Shown: piece after piece, positions 1 through 10,113 of the stretch
Layout: each line of letters opens with the position of its first letter
Numbering within the stretch: the first letter of the stretch is position 1
Origin: Chromera velia
Taxonomy: Eukaryota > Sar > Chromeraceae
Reading direction: 5' to 3'
Length of the DNA: 20,659 nucleotides
Assembly (NCBI GenBank): GCA_018398765.1
Contig: JAHBMJ010004338.1
Span: forward strand, 36,220-56,878
Notes under the pieces: model-generated
What the model was told of the DNA's origin: nothing
Database searches by the model: none
The model's input: the letters and a program-made list of their open reading frames with translations, nothing else
Translations under genes and position numbers: made by a program

Positions 1-426
1 GCTATGCAGTCTTCCTCCTCCAATCTCTCAGGAGGAGGCTCCAGTCCTCCAAAGTGGCGTCCCAAGGGCTCCCCTGCCCACGCAGGCTCCTCCCATTCCC
101 CCCCTGCAATTCATTCTGTACCCGTACCGCAGCATGACCACCAGCAGGCCGCAAAGCAGACCCAACAACACCGACAGCAGTCCCACGGAGGCCCCGGGTC
201 TTCCCCCCCTCCATCTGCTTCTGGAGGATCCAGAGAGAGAAACGAGGGTGGAGGAGGGGGAGGCGACAAGGGAAAGTGGCAAGTTGTTGGAGGAGGGAAG
301 GCGAAGAACACGGGGTCACAAAGGCCCAATGCCCAGGTCCAGCAGCAAGTCGTTCCCGGTCTGCCCATGCCCCAAATAGCAGGGAAGGACAGGGAGCTCG
401 TGTATCGTCCCAAAAAACCTGCATGA
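1..426 (+). CDS. 3' end of a disordered Pro/Ser/Gly/Gln-rich protein (partial)
   Basis: The frame is open from the first base of the window and ends at a TGA at 424-426, leaving 141 residues; the start lies outside the window. The visible part is low in complexity: Ser/Gly/Pro-rich, then a His/Gln-rich stretch, a run of six glycines, and a more ordinary tail ending LVYRPKKPA. There is no recognisable domain, membrane segment or catalytic motif. It could be the disordered C-terminal tail of an RNA-binding or regulatory protein, but nothing in the sequence proves that. A long minus-strand frame covers the same bases, but its composition looks like a by-product of GC-rich sequence. A perfect hairpin begins six bases after the stop, which fits a gene end here. 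Whether upstream exons exist cannot be seen. Confidence 0.5.
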   Translation, partial: AMQSSSSNLSGGGSSPPKWRPKGSPAHAGSSHSPPAIHSVPVPQHDHQQAAKQTQQHRQQSHGGPGSSPPPSASGGSRERNEGGGGGGDKGKWQVVGGGKAKNTGSQRPNAQVQQQVVPGLPMPQIAGKDRELVYRPKKPA

Positions 427-431
427 CCCCA

Positions 432-473
432 TGCAGCCAAGAATATTCTTCATTGGAAATATTCTTGGCTGCA
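432..473. promoter_or_regulatory. Perfect 16-bp stem hairpin just after the stop codon
   Basis: Bases 432-447 are the exact reverse complement of 458-473, with a 10-base loop at 448-457. The stem core is GCAGCCAAGAATATT. It starts six bases after the TGA of the preceding gene and so would lie in its 3' UTR. A perfect stem of this length suggests an RNA structure (3'-end processing or stability) or a small palindromic element. It does not resemble the histone 3' stem-loop, which has a 6-bp stem and 4-base loop. Confidence 0.75.
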
Positions 474-1147
474 GTTGATTTAATGCTGAAAACCCGTTTG
501 TCTGTCGAGTCGAAGAGGGTGAGGGGGATGAACGATGCATGCATTGGTGTGTGCATGAATCCGTGAGGGTGCTGGGTGGGGTGGGTGTAGGATTTGTGAA
601 AGGTGTCCCGCTTCAATGCAGCTCAAGCGAACCCCGAGGAAAGTGAGAACAAAGAAAGGGGGGGGGAAGGGGCAGCATACCTTTGTGTCTGTCTCTGAGT
701 GTTACCGGTTGGTTGGATTGTTCCGCTCTGCTCTGTCGCGTCCTCTCGTTAGACTCCTTCATCCCTCCCCGATTGCGTACACACGCACGGGGGAGGGGGC
801 AACCAGGCTTAATTGATGGGCCCTTTTCTTTCTGGTCGATTTCTCTTTCTCTGCCCAGGTAGCGTTACCCCCTCTTTCTCTGAATGGAGTTAAAGTCTTG
901 AGGGGGACAGAGCGGCTTGGGGAGAAGAGAGGAGCTGAGATTGAAGGCGAATGATGTTTCCTCTTCTTCTTCAGTTCCATTGACCGACAGATCGTCATCA
1001 GAGTGAGTGTCCTTCATTCCGATCTTGCCACCCATTCGTTAACGGCACACGGGGGCGTGCGTGCAAGTCGAGAAGAGGACTGATCGATCGACCGCATGTG
1101 CCTGCCTGCAGTTGCATGTCGGGGGGGTCGGGTCCCTTCTCAGACGT

Positions 1148-1190
1148 GGAAGGAAGGAAGGAAGGAAGGAAGGAAGGAAAGGGCCCCTCC
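1148..1190. repeat. (GGAA)n microsatellite
   Basis: Near-perfect tandem GGAA/GAAG repeats run for about 40 bases inside non-coding sequence. Confidence 0.85.
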
Positions 1191-1678
1191 TCCATACATC
1201 CAGCACAGCAGCCTGAGGCGAGTGCATGCCTCGAGTGCCCCTCTGACGTGGAGTGCCCCTCTGCGTGCAGGCAGGCAGGAGAGTAGAGCGTCGGAGGCAA
1301 GCAGCGTTCTAGTTCGTGCACCCATGCAAGCCATCACTGCGCATACATATTGCAGTTTGCAGAACGAAGAGGGCCCTCACTGATCGCCGCACTCAAGCTA
1401 GTGGGTTGTGCATGCAATGCCATGCACCGTGGTCCATGTACAGAGTCGGGCGCCTTAATTGCAGAGCTTGCACGTATGACGCCACCGTGAAGGTGGGAAG
1501 AGAGGGGATCTCTCGATCAGCACGCAGAGAGACAAAGCAACAGAAGCTATCAAACGTACACGAACCAGCACAGGTGAACAGGGTTAGTTGTTCTCCTCCA
1601 GGGATTGAGATCTGCGTTGCGGCGCACCATCCACGTATTTATTTGAACTCTATGTGCTTCATGAATCCTAGCATAAAT

Positions 1679-1686
1679 CTCTAGAT
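1679..1686. repeat. Left 8-bp target-site duplication CTCTAGAT
   Basis: This is identical to 2861-2868 and lies immediately outside the left terminal inverted repeat of the hAT-type element. The perfect match suggests the insertion is not ancient. Confidence 0.85.
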
Positions 1687-2860
1687 TAGGGCTGGGAAAA
1701 GGTTCATTGAGAAAAGGTTCAAATATCTGAAAAAGTAAACCTGTTGAACCTGTTTTGAACCTGTTTTAAACCTGTTTTGGAGGCCAGACGCGCGGCCACT
1801 GGTACAAGGCCGGCCAGGCCTGCGCCGCCCGCGGCCGATATAGGTGAAATAAGGAGCCAGAGCCGCGCGTACAGCAACTGTCCCCAGCCGGTTCAATCTA
1901 TTATGTCGGACTGTGACTCGGACAGACGCATGTCGGCATATGTCAGCATCATATGTCAGCATGAAAACTCATGTTGATGGTTGTAGAAGTGAAGAAGTAC
2001 ACGTGACTTACCAAGTTTTCCACTTGCAAGGCCCCGCATCAAAACGGACAGTCTCCACTGAAGGAATGAGGAAGTATAGAGTTTGTTTGACAGCAGTTTG
2101 CACAACAGTGTAATTGATAATGTCTTTTTAGAGGGGCTGCTTCAGACTCGTGCCGGCAGTAGTCCCTCTGTTTGCTTCCGCTTGCTTGCTTCCGGTGACA
2201 CAATATTGCCAATTCACATGATCGGGTGCACTGAGGAGTATTCGAAAACAGAGTTTCAATCCGATTTTGTGTGGCAAAAGGTTAGAACAAATGCAAACCC
2301 AGATGTTTGGGTGCCACCCGCCGTAGCTGGGAGTGGTGGGGGCCATGGGGGGGAGCAGGGGCCCAGGAGGGGGGGCAACAGGCCGGGCCGGGAGCAGCAG
2401 GTCAAAGAGGCGGCGGTACACGGAGAGGGAGGGGGAGAGCGGGGGCCGCGGGGCAACCGTTGAGCAGATGAAAGAAAGAAAGAAAGAAACGCTGTGACGG
2501 TCTTAATTATGTTGACTAAATTATCATGATTGATACGATCATATAAATTTAATTATGGCATTTTCTAATTTTTTTAGGCTTTTTTGATTACTAATTTTTG
2601 ACTATAAACAGTGAATAACTTGAGACTAGCACCTAATATGAGCGTAAATGTTGATTTAAACTATTTAAAAACACTACTAAGGCATAGATTCTATAATAAA
2701 ACGTTCTAAAAATGCATTAAAGCCTAATTTAAAGGCATAAAATAATACAAAAAAATGAGGTTTCTATTAATTAAAAGTGAACCTGTTTTTAAACCTGATT
2801 CAGGTTCATTACTTCGAAGTGAACCTTGAACCTTGAACCTTGAACCTTTTCCTAGTGCTA
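1687..2860. mobile_element. Non-autonomous hAT-type DNA transposon (1174 bp)
   Basis: The left end reads TAGGGCTGGGAAAAGGTTCA (1687-1706). The reverse complement of the right end (2841-2860) reads TAGCACTAGGAAAAGGTTCA, so 17 of 20 bases match. The element is bracketed by an identical 8-bp direct repeat, CTCTAGAT, at 1679-1686 and 2861-2868. An 8-bp duplication with T at position 2 and A at position 7, plus ends starting TAG/CAG, is typical of the hAT superfamily. Subterminal regions carry repeated GAACCTG/AAACCTG words on both sides and three tandem CCTTGAA units on the right. The interior has GC-rich patches (about 1780-1880 and 2330-2460), a GAAA microsatellite and an AT-rich tract. No frame encodes a recognisable transposase (no BED finger, no hAT dimerisation domain), so it would have to be moved by an enzyme made elsewhere. 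Confidence 0.85.
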
Positions 2861-2868
2861 CTCTAGAT
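2861..2868. repeat. Right 8-bp target-site duplication CTCTAGAT
   Basis: This is identical to 1679-1686 and lies immediately outside the right terminal inverted repeat. Confidence 0.85.
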
Positions 2869-3111
2869 AAATTGTAAGTGTACTAACATAATGATTCTTG
2901 TACATTCATTTTTTAAAACGTTTATTTGAAAGTATACGGTTTAGATATGTGTATCATCTAGTCCATTGTATAGTATTATTTAATAGCATGTGTAGTAGGA
3001 TTGGTATTTTTACTAGTAGATATTTCTAGTGATTAGGATTAGGATTTATGTCTGGAGGATTGGCCTCCCGCCCCAATGCTGAATGCCCGACGTGCGGCTT
3101 CCAGAGATGAG
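2869..3111. other. AT-rich intergenic stretch
   Basis: This AT-rich sequence continues the left flank of the hAT-type element. The last 50 bases become GC-rich (GCCCGACGTGCGG) before the next inverted-repeat element. No gene is visible. Confidence 0.5.
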
Positions 3112-3971
3112 TATAGGGGTCTAGATACNNNNNNNNNNNNNNNNNNNNNNNNNNNNNNNGGGGGGGGGGGGGTAGCGTAGTATATAGAGAGGTATCTAGG
3201 GGCTACGCCTTAAGAGCGTTGTATATAAAGACGTTTTACCCGAGGAGCAACGCCCCTAGGGGGTTGTGTTGTATGTATAAGGTCTTAGACAAGCTACGCC
3301 CCTTCACTGACCAAAAAATGAACAAAACTCACGAATAATCATATGGTGTTAGCCAGTGTTAGCCAGCTTACATCAATCAACACCCTTTAATATATTAAAA
3401 ATTTAATCTGTTTTTTAAATTCAAATCAAACATTTATTATAGAAATTTATATCATTTTATGTCTAATCATCATGCACTTTATCATATCTTGTCATCATTC
3501 ATGAACTCTTTCTACCTTGAAAAGTTCGCAGCACCAACAAATGCCCTTACTTTCCTTTTATCTCCCCTTTCACTGCCTTTCACACTAGCAAGCGACGCAT
3601 GCTTTTAAATTTATAACAAAGTTCCTCTCTCTTCAACTTTCTCTATATATTCTTCCACTCCAACAAATAGCTTCTATACCGAGTTATGATGTAAAGACAG
3701 ATGTGGCGTAGCAATCCTTTGAAATCAATTAGAGTTGTGGCCCCTGCATGGAAGAAAGTCCTTGCCGGCATGCAGGTCTGAAAAAAACGGTTTTTGAAAG
3801 CTCGTGCATGGCCCTGAAAAGCGCCCTCCCAACACTCCCCTACGCCCGTACAGGGGCGTTGTATATAGCCGTCGGCTGAAGGCCGACGCCCCCCCCCTGA
3901 GGCGCTATACACACGCAAAGCCCACAACACCCCTTCATAGGGTATTGTGATAGCAATTCTAGACCCGTATA
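3112..3971. mobile_element. Possible inverted-repeat DNA element containing an assembly gap
   Basis: TATAGGGGTCTAGA at 3112-3125 is matched in inverted orientation by 3958-3971, whose reverse complement is TATACGGGTCTAGA (13 of 14 bases). The palindromic TATA at each outer edge could be a TA or TATA target duplication. Both flanks inside carry similar GC-rich blocks (GCGTTGTATATA near 3220 and 3855, and several CTACGCC words). A hairpin lies at about 3871-3889, with stem CGTCGGC and GCCGACG. The middle (about 3310-3800) is AT-rich, with no transposase. The superfamily is uncertain, and 31 bases near the left end are missing. Confidence 0.4.
3129..3159. other. Assembly gap (31 N) followed by a 13-G run
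   Basis: Bases 3129-3159 are N and 3160-3172 are all G. The homopolymer probably caused the gap, so the true length here may differ. Confidence 0.98.
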
Positions 3972-4163
3972 GATAAGTGATTTATTGGTACCCTAGAGTG
4001 CTGTCACTGTTTTATCTTTTAGAGGTCGCCCCTGCAACGACAATTAATATAGTCTTGTCTAAATACTTCTCAATTCTTGTCTAAATTCCTGTTTCAGTTC
4101 CTAGGTACTTCAACCATACTTGGAGGGTAGTCTCTGCGCTAATCTCCATGTCAGTCAGACCTA
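3972..4163. other. Short non-coding stretch
   Basis: No coding, RNA or repeat signal is visible between the right end of the inverted-repeat element and the ATG microsatellite that opens repeat R1. Confidence 0.5.
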
Positions 4164-4291
4164 TATGATGATGATGTTGATGATGATGTGACTAAACCCG
4201 GCAGCCATCGAGCGCCAATAGCAATGGGCAATCTGGACATACAATGGGCATTGCAGGCCTAGGAGCATAAGAACTTGCTCGGCGAACTAGA
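4164..4291 (+). repeat. Dispersed repeat R1, copy a, with (ATG)n lead
   Basis: An imperfect ATG/GAT microsatellite (4165-4187) leads into a 104-bp core (4188-4291) starting GTGACTAAACCCGG and ending GGCGAACTAGAA. The same core occurs at 10114-10217. The two differ at 8 of 104 positions, all transitions, about half at CpG sites. A decayed inverted relic lies at about 15485-15593. R1 could be the extreme 3' end of a LINE family (left by severe 5' truncation) or a SINE-like unit read on the other strand with an (ATC)n tail. LINE copy A begins directly at its right edge. Confidence 0.75.
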
Positions 4292-6108
4292 AAGGCTGCA
4301 GAGTTATCCGGACTCGCCCCCAACCACCTCTCCCTCTGCTTTCAATATTTGTCTCTTTCTCGTGCTTTGTTATTTATCCATTTGAACTTAATTCACTTGA
4401 CATCCGCCTGGCGAGATGAATGGAATGTAATTAAAATCTGTCTGGTTCCAAAAGGGCCTCCTTCCCCCGACCCTGGTAAATGGCGTCCGATTCATGTTGT
4501 CTCACTCTTACCAAAACTCTTTTCTTCACTCCTCTCTGCCCGTCTTACATCGCAGGTAAAGATTGACCATAGGCAGTTGGGCTTTCAGCAAGGGGTAGGA
4601 ACAAGAAAAGCCATTGGAGCACTTACCGCGTTGATACAAAAGGCAAAGAAACAAAAGAAGCCCTTGTTAGCATGCTTTGTAGACTTCAGCAAAGCCTTTG
4701 ACTCCCTCTCCAGAGATGTTTTGTTTGAAGTTTTGCTAAAGCAAGGGGTGAGTGCAGTCGATATCAAAATGATTTGGGCAATGTATATAAATGTATACGG
4801 AAGCATCACTGGCAGCCCTTTTATGTTCAAGGAAGAGAAAGGGGTGAAACAAGGGGATCCTTTCTCCCCTCTTCTCTTCTTGATTTTCATCAATGATCTG
4901 TATGAAAGAGTGAAGGCTTCTGGTCATGCAGAGGTTCTGCTCGGTGAGGTTGAGTGCGATAGCCTTAGTTATACCGATGACCTTGTCCTCATTGCTGAGA
5001 GCATGCATGACCTGCAAGTCAGCTTGAATGAATTAAATTCTTTCTGTGAAGAGAGAGGGTTCACTGTTAATTTTAAAAAGACGAAAATCATGCGTCTGTC
5101 CGACTCTTACCCCACAATTGAAGGCAGGCTTATGTTAACTTTAGGGGAAAAGAAGTCGAGAGAGTGGGGTCGTATAAGTATCTGGGTGTTCTTTTGTTCG
5201 AAGGGGGAGACTTAAGGGAGGTAATAGAAGAGAGGCTTAGCATGATAACGAGTAGACGGATGGGTCATGCAAAGAGCGTGGCACTCTCTTTAGGGCGCCT
5301 GCCCTCCGCAGCAAAAATTTTATGTTTATGCGCTTTCTGGTTGCCTGTTGCTCTACACGCGTTTGACTGTCTGCCTGTCCGCAAGTCAGACATGGATGCA
5401 TTAGATGTCTTTCAATTGTACTTTGTCCATTGGGCTTTGAATCTGTCTCTCTCCTCTTTCTGTATACCTACTCTGTGTACTGTCGGTCTACTTCCTACAC
5501 GTGTACACGTGTTGATGAGACTTGCAGGGTATTTGACTAACTTAAAACATATTGACCTTAAAATACCCACGGGTGCCTGGTCGGCTTTAATGAATGGTGA
5601 TTGTCCTTCCTCTATGATGCATGCACAAAAATTGATTGGTTCAACCGGATTGGAAGAATTTGTGACTGTCAATCCAACTATCAGAAGAAGAAAGAAAGCT
5701 ACCAAGGTTGGCCGTCTCCTTCTCTTAAGAGCAGTGATCAACCGGGAAGTTGATAAATGGATTGATGGTTGTTTAGAAAGGGCCGCTTCACGGGGGGCGG
5801 TTTTGCAGTTTAGCAGAGGCGTCAGACCGAATATGTTCCAAACGTCTTATCCTACTGCTCAACGTTCATCTCTCCTCTTCCTTTCCTCTACTTTTCCCTC
5901 ATCCCCTTCGTCCCCCCGTTTTGTTTCCCCCCCTCGCGCTGCGATCTGGTCCTCAGGCCATTTTTCAGCCTTACTGTATATGTTGCTCGGTGATTGCCCC
6001 CATGCACCGTACAGAGGGCTAGAAGACGTGGTTTGCCCTGCATGCAGGGGTAAAGCAGACGATCTGTTGCACCGACTGACTGAATGCACAGAAACAAGAG
6101 CAAATTGA
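4292..6108 (+). pseudogene. Reverse transcriptase polyprotein remnant of LINE copy A
   Basis: The frame opens at 4292 in the N-terminal part of the reverse transcriptase. It holds the conserved blocks in order: the region around QLGFQQGVGTRKAIGAL, motif A (FVDFSKAFDSL), motif B (GVKQGDPFSPLLFLIFINDL) and motif C. Motif C reads YTDD (about 4970-4981), where active enzymes of this group usually have YADD or FADD; copy B has YADD. The frame ends at 5215 after a -1 disruption near 5155-5160, and translation resumes in the next frame as GSYKYLGVLLFEGGDL up to a TGA at 6106-6108. A Cys-x2-Cys-x8-His-x4-Cys motif typical of LINE C-termini lies at about 6034-6087. A 20-base deletion relative to copy B lies near 6187. 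The enzyme would copy its RNA at a nicked target site, but this copy cannot encode an intact protein. Confidence 0.85.
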
Positions 6109-6646
6109 GAGGCTTTGAATGCAATTGTAACCGAAATTGAAGCCAAATTAGACAGAGCCCAAGAAAGAGAGAGAAAGTGGTTGCCCTCTAAAACACGCCA
6201 TGCAAAGCGAATTGTTGGCACAAATGAAGGTCACCCTGGCAGTCAGACACTCACCCATACCGGCCCTGCGACTCTTGTGAAACATCTGTCTGCGCTCTCC
6301 ATCATAAGGCCTGCGATTCAATGCATATGATGGTTACTTACCCCTCTTCCCGTCTCACCTTTTGAATGTTCTTTTTTCCATCTCCCAAGTACATCTCCCG
6401 TCCCCCCTCTCCACTAGTCTTCCTGTCTGCCTCTACTGCCTGAGAGTCTCCGTTACAGTCGTCGTACTCCTCTCACACAAGGGAAACGACATCAGCGATT
6501 GAGAAAACATTTTCTAGATGCAGGGGGTTTAGAGTTGTGAAAATGAAGCCCCTTCTCGTTGTATGATGCAGGTCTGGCAAAGGGGTAATAAAAAATTATC
6601 CTAGACTCATGCATTGCATAATGGCCCATAGACCGATTAATAATGA
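4292..6646 (+). mobile_element. Non-LTR retrotransposon, copy A (5'-truncated)
   Basis: This copy aligns base for base with copy B (from about 7720 to 10075) through the reverse transcriptase region, the C-terminal Cys/His region and a roughly 500-bp 3' untranslated part. It starts inside the coding region, directly after R1 copy a; the few shared bases AGAA suggest a microhomology junction. It lacks the endonuclease and connecting region. Its 3' end, around ATTAATAATGAG, runs straight into the truncated 5' end of copy B, without the long (GAT)n tail and R1 unit seen after copy B. Confidence 0.8.
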
Positions 6647-6649
6647 GGA

Positions 6650-9600
6650 TGTGAATCAGCTAGTAGAACTGTCTAGGCTTGACCATGCAGTTGTATTACT
6701 TTCTCTGTCCCTTGTTGCTGCCCCTTTCATTCCCCCTCAACAGCCAGACAGCAAAGAGAACTCCCCTTTACCTATCCCCCCCCTTCATCGCTCTGTCAGA
6801 TCCAATCCTGTCTCAGACGAGGAGCTTCTCCCCTCGGCTGCAGCAGCTGGTCAATTAGCAGAACAGCTATGGCCTGGACTTGTGAAAATGGCTTGCGAAG
6901 CTGAAAACATTGATCTCTCTTCTTTTCCATCCGCTCCCCCCCCCCTACTGTCTGCTCCCAACTCATGTGAGCAACCGGTGCCCTTATCTTTCTGTGAACG
7001 GGAAAAGTTACTGCTGAAGGAATGGGAAACCACATTGGCTAGCCCGATAAAAGAAATCAAGCAGAAGGATTTGGATGGTCAACAGGGCAGGAAAAAAGTG
7101 AGACAAAAGAAAAAGGCCAAATGGTTTGATAATGAATACAAGGAAGCAGCAACACTTTGGAGGGAAGTAAGGAAGGCGTTGAATAAACTTGTGCAATCAT
7201 GTGAGAATGAGGGGAGAAGTAGGAACAGCAGAGCAAACGTGGTTGCCTTAACACAGACGGTTGAGAGGCAGGCCCGCAGATGTCAGCGATTGCACAACAG
7301 GAAAAGAAAGGCGTATAAAAAGCTCTGTACAGAAAAGGTTGCACTCGAGTTGTCCTCTAACCCTTCAAAGGTCTGATTATTGAGAAGAAAGCTGCAAAGA
7401 AGCAATAGAGAGAAAGCCCCTCCTGGTTCCCAGCCTTCAGTAAAGGACTTTTCCTATCACTGGGCTTCTATCTTCGCTGACTCTCCCTCTGGCAGGGAAT
7501 CTGCACAAGAAAGTGCTCCCCCTTTCCCTCCTTCGCAGCCAGCCCCGCCCGTTTTTAACTCTTCTTTGCACCCTGGCGTTTTTTCGCAACTGCATACCCA
7601 CTTTGATCAGGTTCCCTCTGGCATTCACTCTCCCCCTTTACCCCCACCAATCCTTCTGTCTCGCCCTTATTTTTGCATAGAAGAAATAAGGAAAGTCTTC
7701 CGGTCCACAAAGGAAGAAAAGGCTGCAGGGTTGTCCGGACTCGCCCTCAACCACCTCTCCCTCTGCTTTCAATATTCGCCTCTTTCTTATGCTTTGTTAT
7801 TTATCCATTTGAACTTAATTCACTTGACATCCGCTTGGCGAGATAAATTGAATATAATTAAAATCTGTCCGATTCTAAAGGGGCCTCCTTCCCCCGACCC
7901 TGGTGAATGACGTCCGATTCATGTTGTCTCACTCTTACCAAAACTCTTTTCTTCACTCCTCTCTGCCCGTCTTACATCGCAAGTGAAAATTGACCATAGG
8001 CAGTTGGGCTTTCAGCAAAGGGTAGGAACAAGAGAAGCCATTGGAGCACTTACTGCGCTGATACAAAAGGCAAAGAAACGAAAGAAGCCCTTGTTAGCAT
8101 GCTTTGTAGACTTCAGCAAAGCCTTTGACTCCCTGCCCAGGGATGTTTTGTTTGAAGTTTTGCTAAAGCAAGGGGTGAGTGCAGTCGATGTTAAAATGAT
8201 TTGGGCAATGTATATAAATGTATACGGAAGCATCACTGGCAGCCCTTTTATGTTCAAGGAAGAGAAAGGGGTGAAACAAGGGGATCCTCTCTCCTCTCTT
8301 CTCTTCTTGATTTTCATCAATGATCTGCATGAAAGAGTGAAGGCTTCCGGTCGTGCAGAGGTTCTGCTCGGTGGGGTTAAGTACGATAGCCTTGGTTATG
8401 CCGATGACCTTGTCCTCATTGCTAAGAGTGTGCATGACCTGCAAGTCAGCTTGAATGAATTAAATTCTTTCTGTGAAGAGAGAGGGCTCACTGTTAATTT
8501 TAAAAAGACGAAAATCATGCGTCTGTCCGACTCTTACCCCACAATTGAAGGCAGGCTTATGTTAACTTTAGGGGAAAAGAAGTCGAGAGAGTGGGGTCGT
8601 ATAAGTATCTGGGTGTTCTTTTATTCGAAGGGGGAGACTTAAGGGAGGTAATAGAAGAGAGGCTTAGCATGATAGCGAGTAGACGGATGGGTCATGCAAA
8701 GAGCGTGGCACTCTCTTTAGGGCGCCTGCCCTCCGCAACAAAAATTTTGTGTTTATACGCTTTCTGGTTGCCTGTTGCTCTGTACACGTTTGACTGTCTG
8801 CCTGTCTGCAAGTCGGATATGGATGCATTAGATGTCTTTCAATTACGCTTTGTCCATTGGGCTTTGAATCTGTCTCTCTCCTCTTTCTGTGTACCTACTC
8901 TTTGTGCTGTTGGTCTACTTCCTGCACGTGTACATATGTCGATGAGACTTGCTAGGTATTTGACTAACTTAAAACATATTGACCTCAAAATGCCCGCGGG
9001 TGCCTGGTCGGCTTTAATGAATGATGATTGTCCTTCCTCTATGATGCACGCACAAAAATTGATCGGGTTAACCGGATTGGAAGAATTTATGACTGTCAAT
9101 CTAACCATCAGAAGAAGAAAGAAAGCCACCAAGGTTGGCCGTCTCCTTCTCTTAAGAGCAGTGATCAACCGGGAAGTTGATGAATGGATTGATGGTTGTT
9201 TAGAAAGGGCCGCTTCACGGGGGGCGGTTTTATAGTTTGGCAGAGGCGTCAGACCGAATGTGTTCCAAACGTCTTATCCTACTGCTCAACATTCGTCTCT
9301 CCTCTTCCTTTCCTCTACTTTTCTTTTATCCCCTTCATCCCCCCGTTTCGTTTCCCTCCCTCACGCTGCAATCTGGTCTTCAGGCCCTTTTTCAGCCTTG
9401 TTGTATATGTTGCTTCGTGGTTGCCCCCATACAGAGGGCTGGAAGATGCGGTTTACCCTGCATGCAGGGGCAAAGCAGACGATCTACTGCACCGACTGAC
9501 TGAATGCACAGAAACAAGAGCAAATCGAGAGGCTCTGAATGCAATTATAACCGAAATTGAAGCTAAATTAGATAGAGCCCAAGAAAAAGAGAGAAAGTGG

Positions 9601-9747
9601 TTGCTATCGAAAGACTCCACCCCTCTAGTAAAACACACCACGCAAAGCAAATTGTTGGCACGAATGAAGGTCACCCTGGCACTCAGACACTCACCCATAC
9701 CGGCCCTGCAACTCTTGCAAAACATCTGTTTGCGCCCTCCATCGTAA
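6650..9747 (+). pseudogene. Endonuclease-end to reverse transcriptase remnant of LINE copy B
   Basis: One frame runs from about 6650 to 8642, broken by TGA stops at 7374-7376 and 7908-7910. The second replaces a TGG tryptophan kept in copy A. The order is endonuclease tail, a basic connecting region (KAKWFDNEYKEAATLWREVR at about 7117-7176, typical between endonuclease and reverse transcriptase), then the reverse transcriptase with FVDFSKAFDSL, GVKQGDPLSS and an intact YADD motif (about 8396-8407). The frame then breaks at the position equivalent to the break in copy A and continues as GSYKYLGVLLFEGGDL until a TAG at 9233-9235. A 7-base deletion near 9430 and loss of the first Cys of the Cys/His motif (Tyr instead) add to the decay. 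The product would have been the retrotransposon replication enzyme. Confidence 0.85.
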
Positions 9748-10078
9748 GGCGTGCGATTCAATGTATGTGATGGTTACTTACCGCTCTTCCCGTCTTACCT
9801 TTTGAATGTTCTTTTTCCATCTCCCAAGTACATCTCCCGTCCCCCCTCTCCACCGGTCTTCCTGTCTACCTCTACTGCCTGAAAGTCTCTGTTGCAGTCG
9901 TTGCACTCCTCTCACAGAAGGGAAACGACATCAGCGATTGAGAAAGCATCTTCTAGATACAGGGTGTTTAGAGTTGCGAGAATGAAGCCCCCTCCTGTTG
10001 TATGGTGCAGGTCTGGCAAAGGGGCAATAAAGCATTGTCCTAGACTCATGCATTGCATGATGGCCTATAGACCGATTA

Positions 10079-10113
10079 ATAATAATAATGATGATGATGA
10101 TGATGATGATGAT
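10079..10113. repeat. (AAT)n(GAT)n tail microsatellite
   Basis: AAT units change into about nine GAT/ATG units at the junction between LINE copy B and R1 copy b. Simple-sequence 3' tails are known in several non-LTR clades. Confidence 0.85.

Larger units (their letters stand above)
474..1686. other. Intergenic region without a supported gene
   Basis: I see no convincing coding exon here. The stretch is moderately GC-rich, with many TGCATG/GCATGC words and a few CGATCG words. It holds a short GGAA microsatellite at about 1148-1190. The last 60 bases turn AT-rich and form the left flank of the hAT-type element. Short open frames are present on both strands, but none has good composition together with splice signals. 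Confidence 0.5.
6647..10113 (+). mobile_element. Non-LTR retrotransposon, copy B (5'-truncated, longer)
   Basis: This copy starts abruptly after copy A, just before a LDHAVVLLSL segment. That segment resembles the SDH-containing end of the apurinic-like endonuclease domain of LINEs, so truncation probably fell inside the endonuclease. It continues through the connecting region and reverse transcriptase to the Cys/His region, then a 3' untranslated part, and ends in an (AAT)n(GAT)n microsatellite tail at about 10079-10113. R1 copy b follows at once. No clear target-site duplication was found. The clade cannot be set without a tree. Confidence 0.82.

Noticed and set aside
2-616. Long minus-strand open frame (204 codons) at the left edge
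   Set aside because: It overlaps the plus-strand 3' gene end, crosses the hairpin and intergenic sequence, and has no family motif. GC-rich low-complexity DNA often leaves the opposite strand open.
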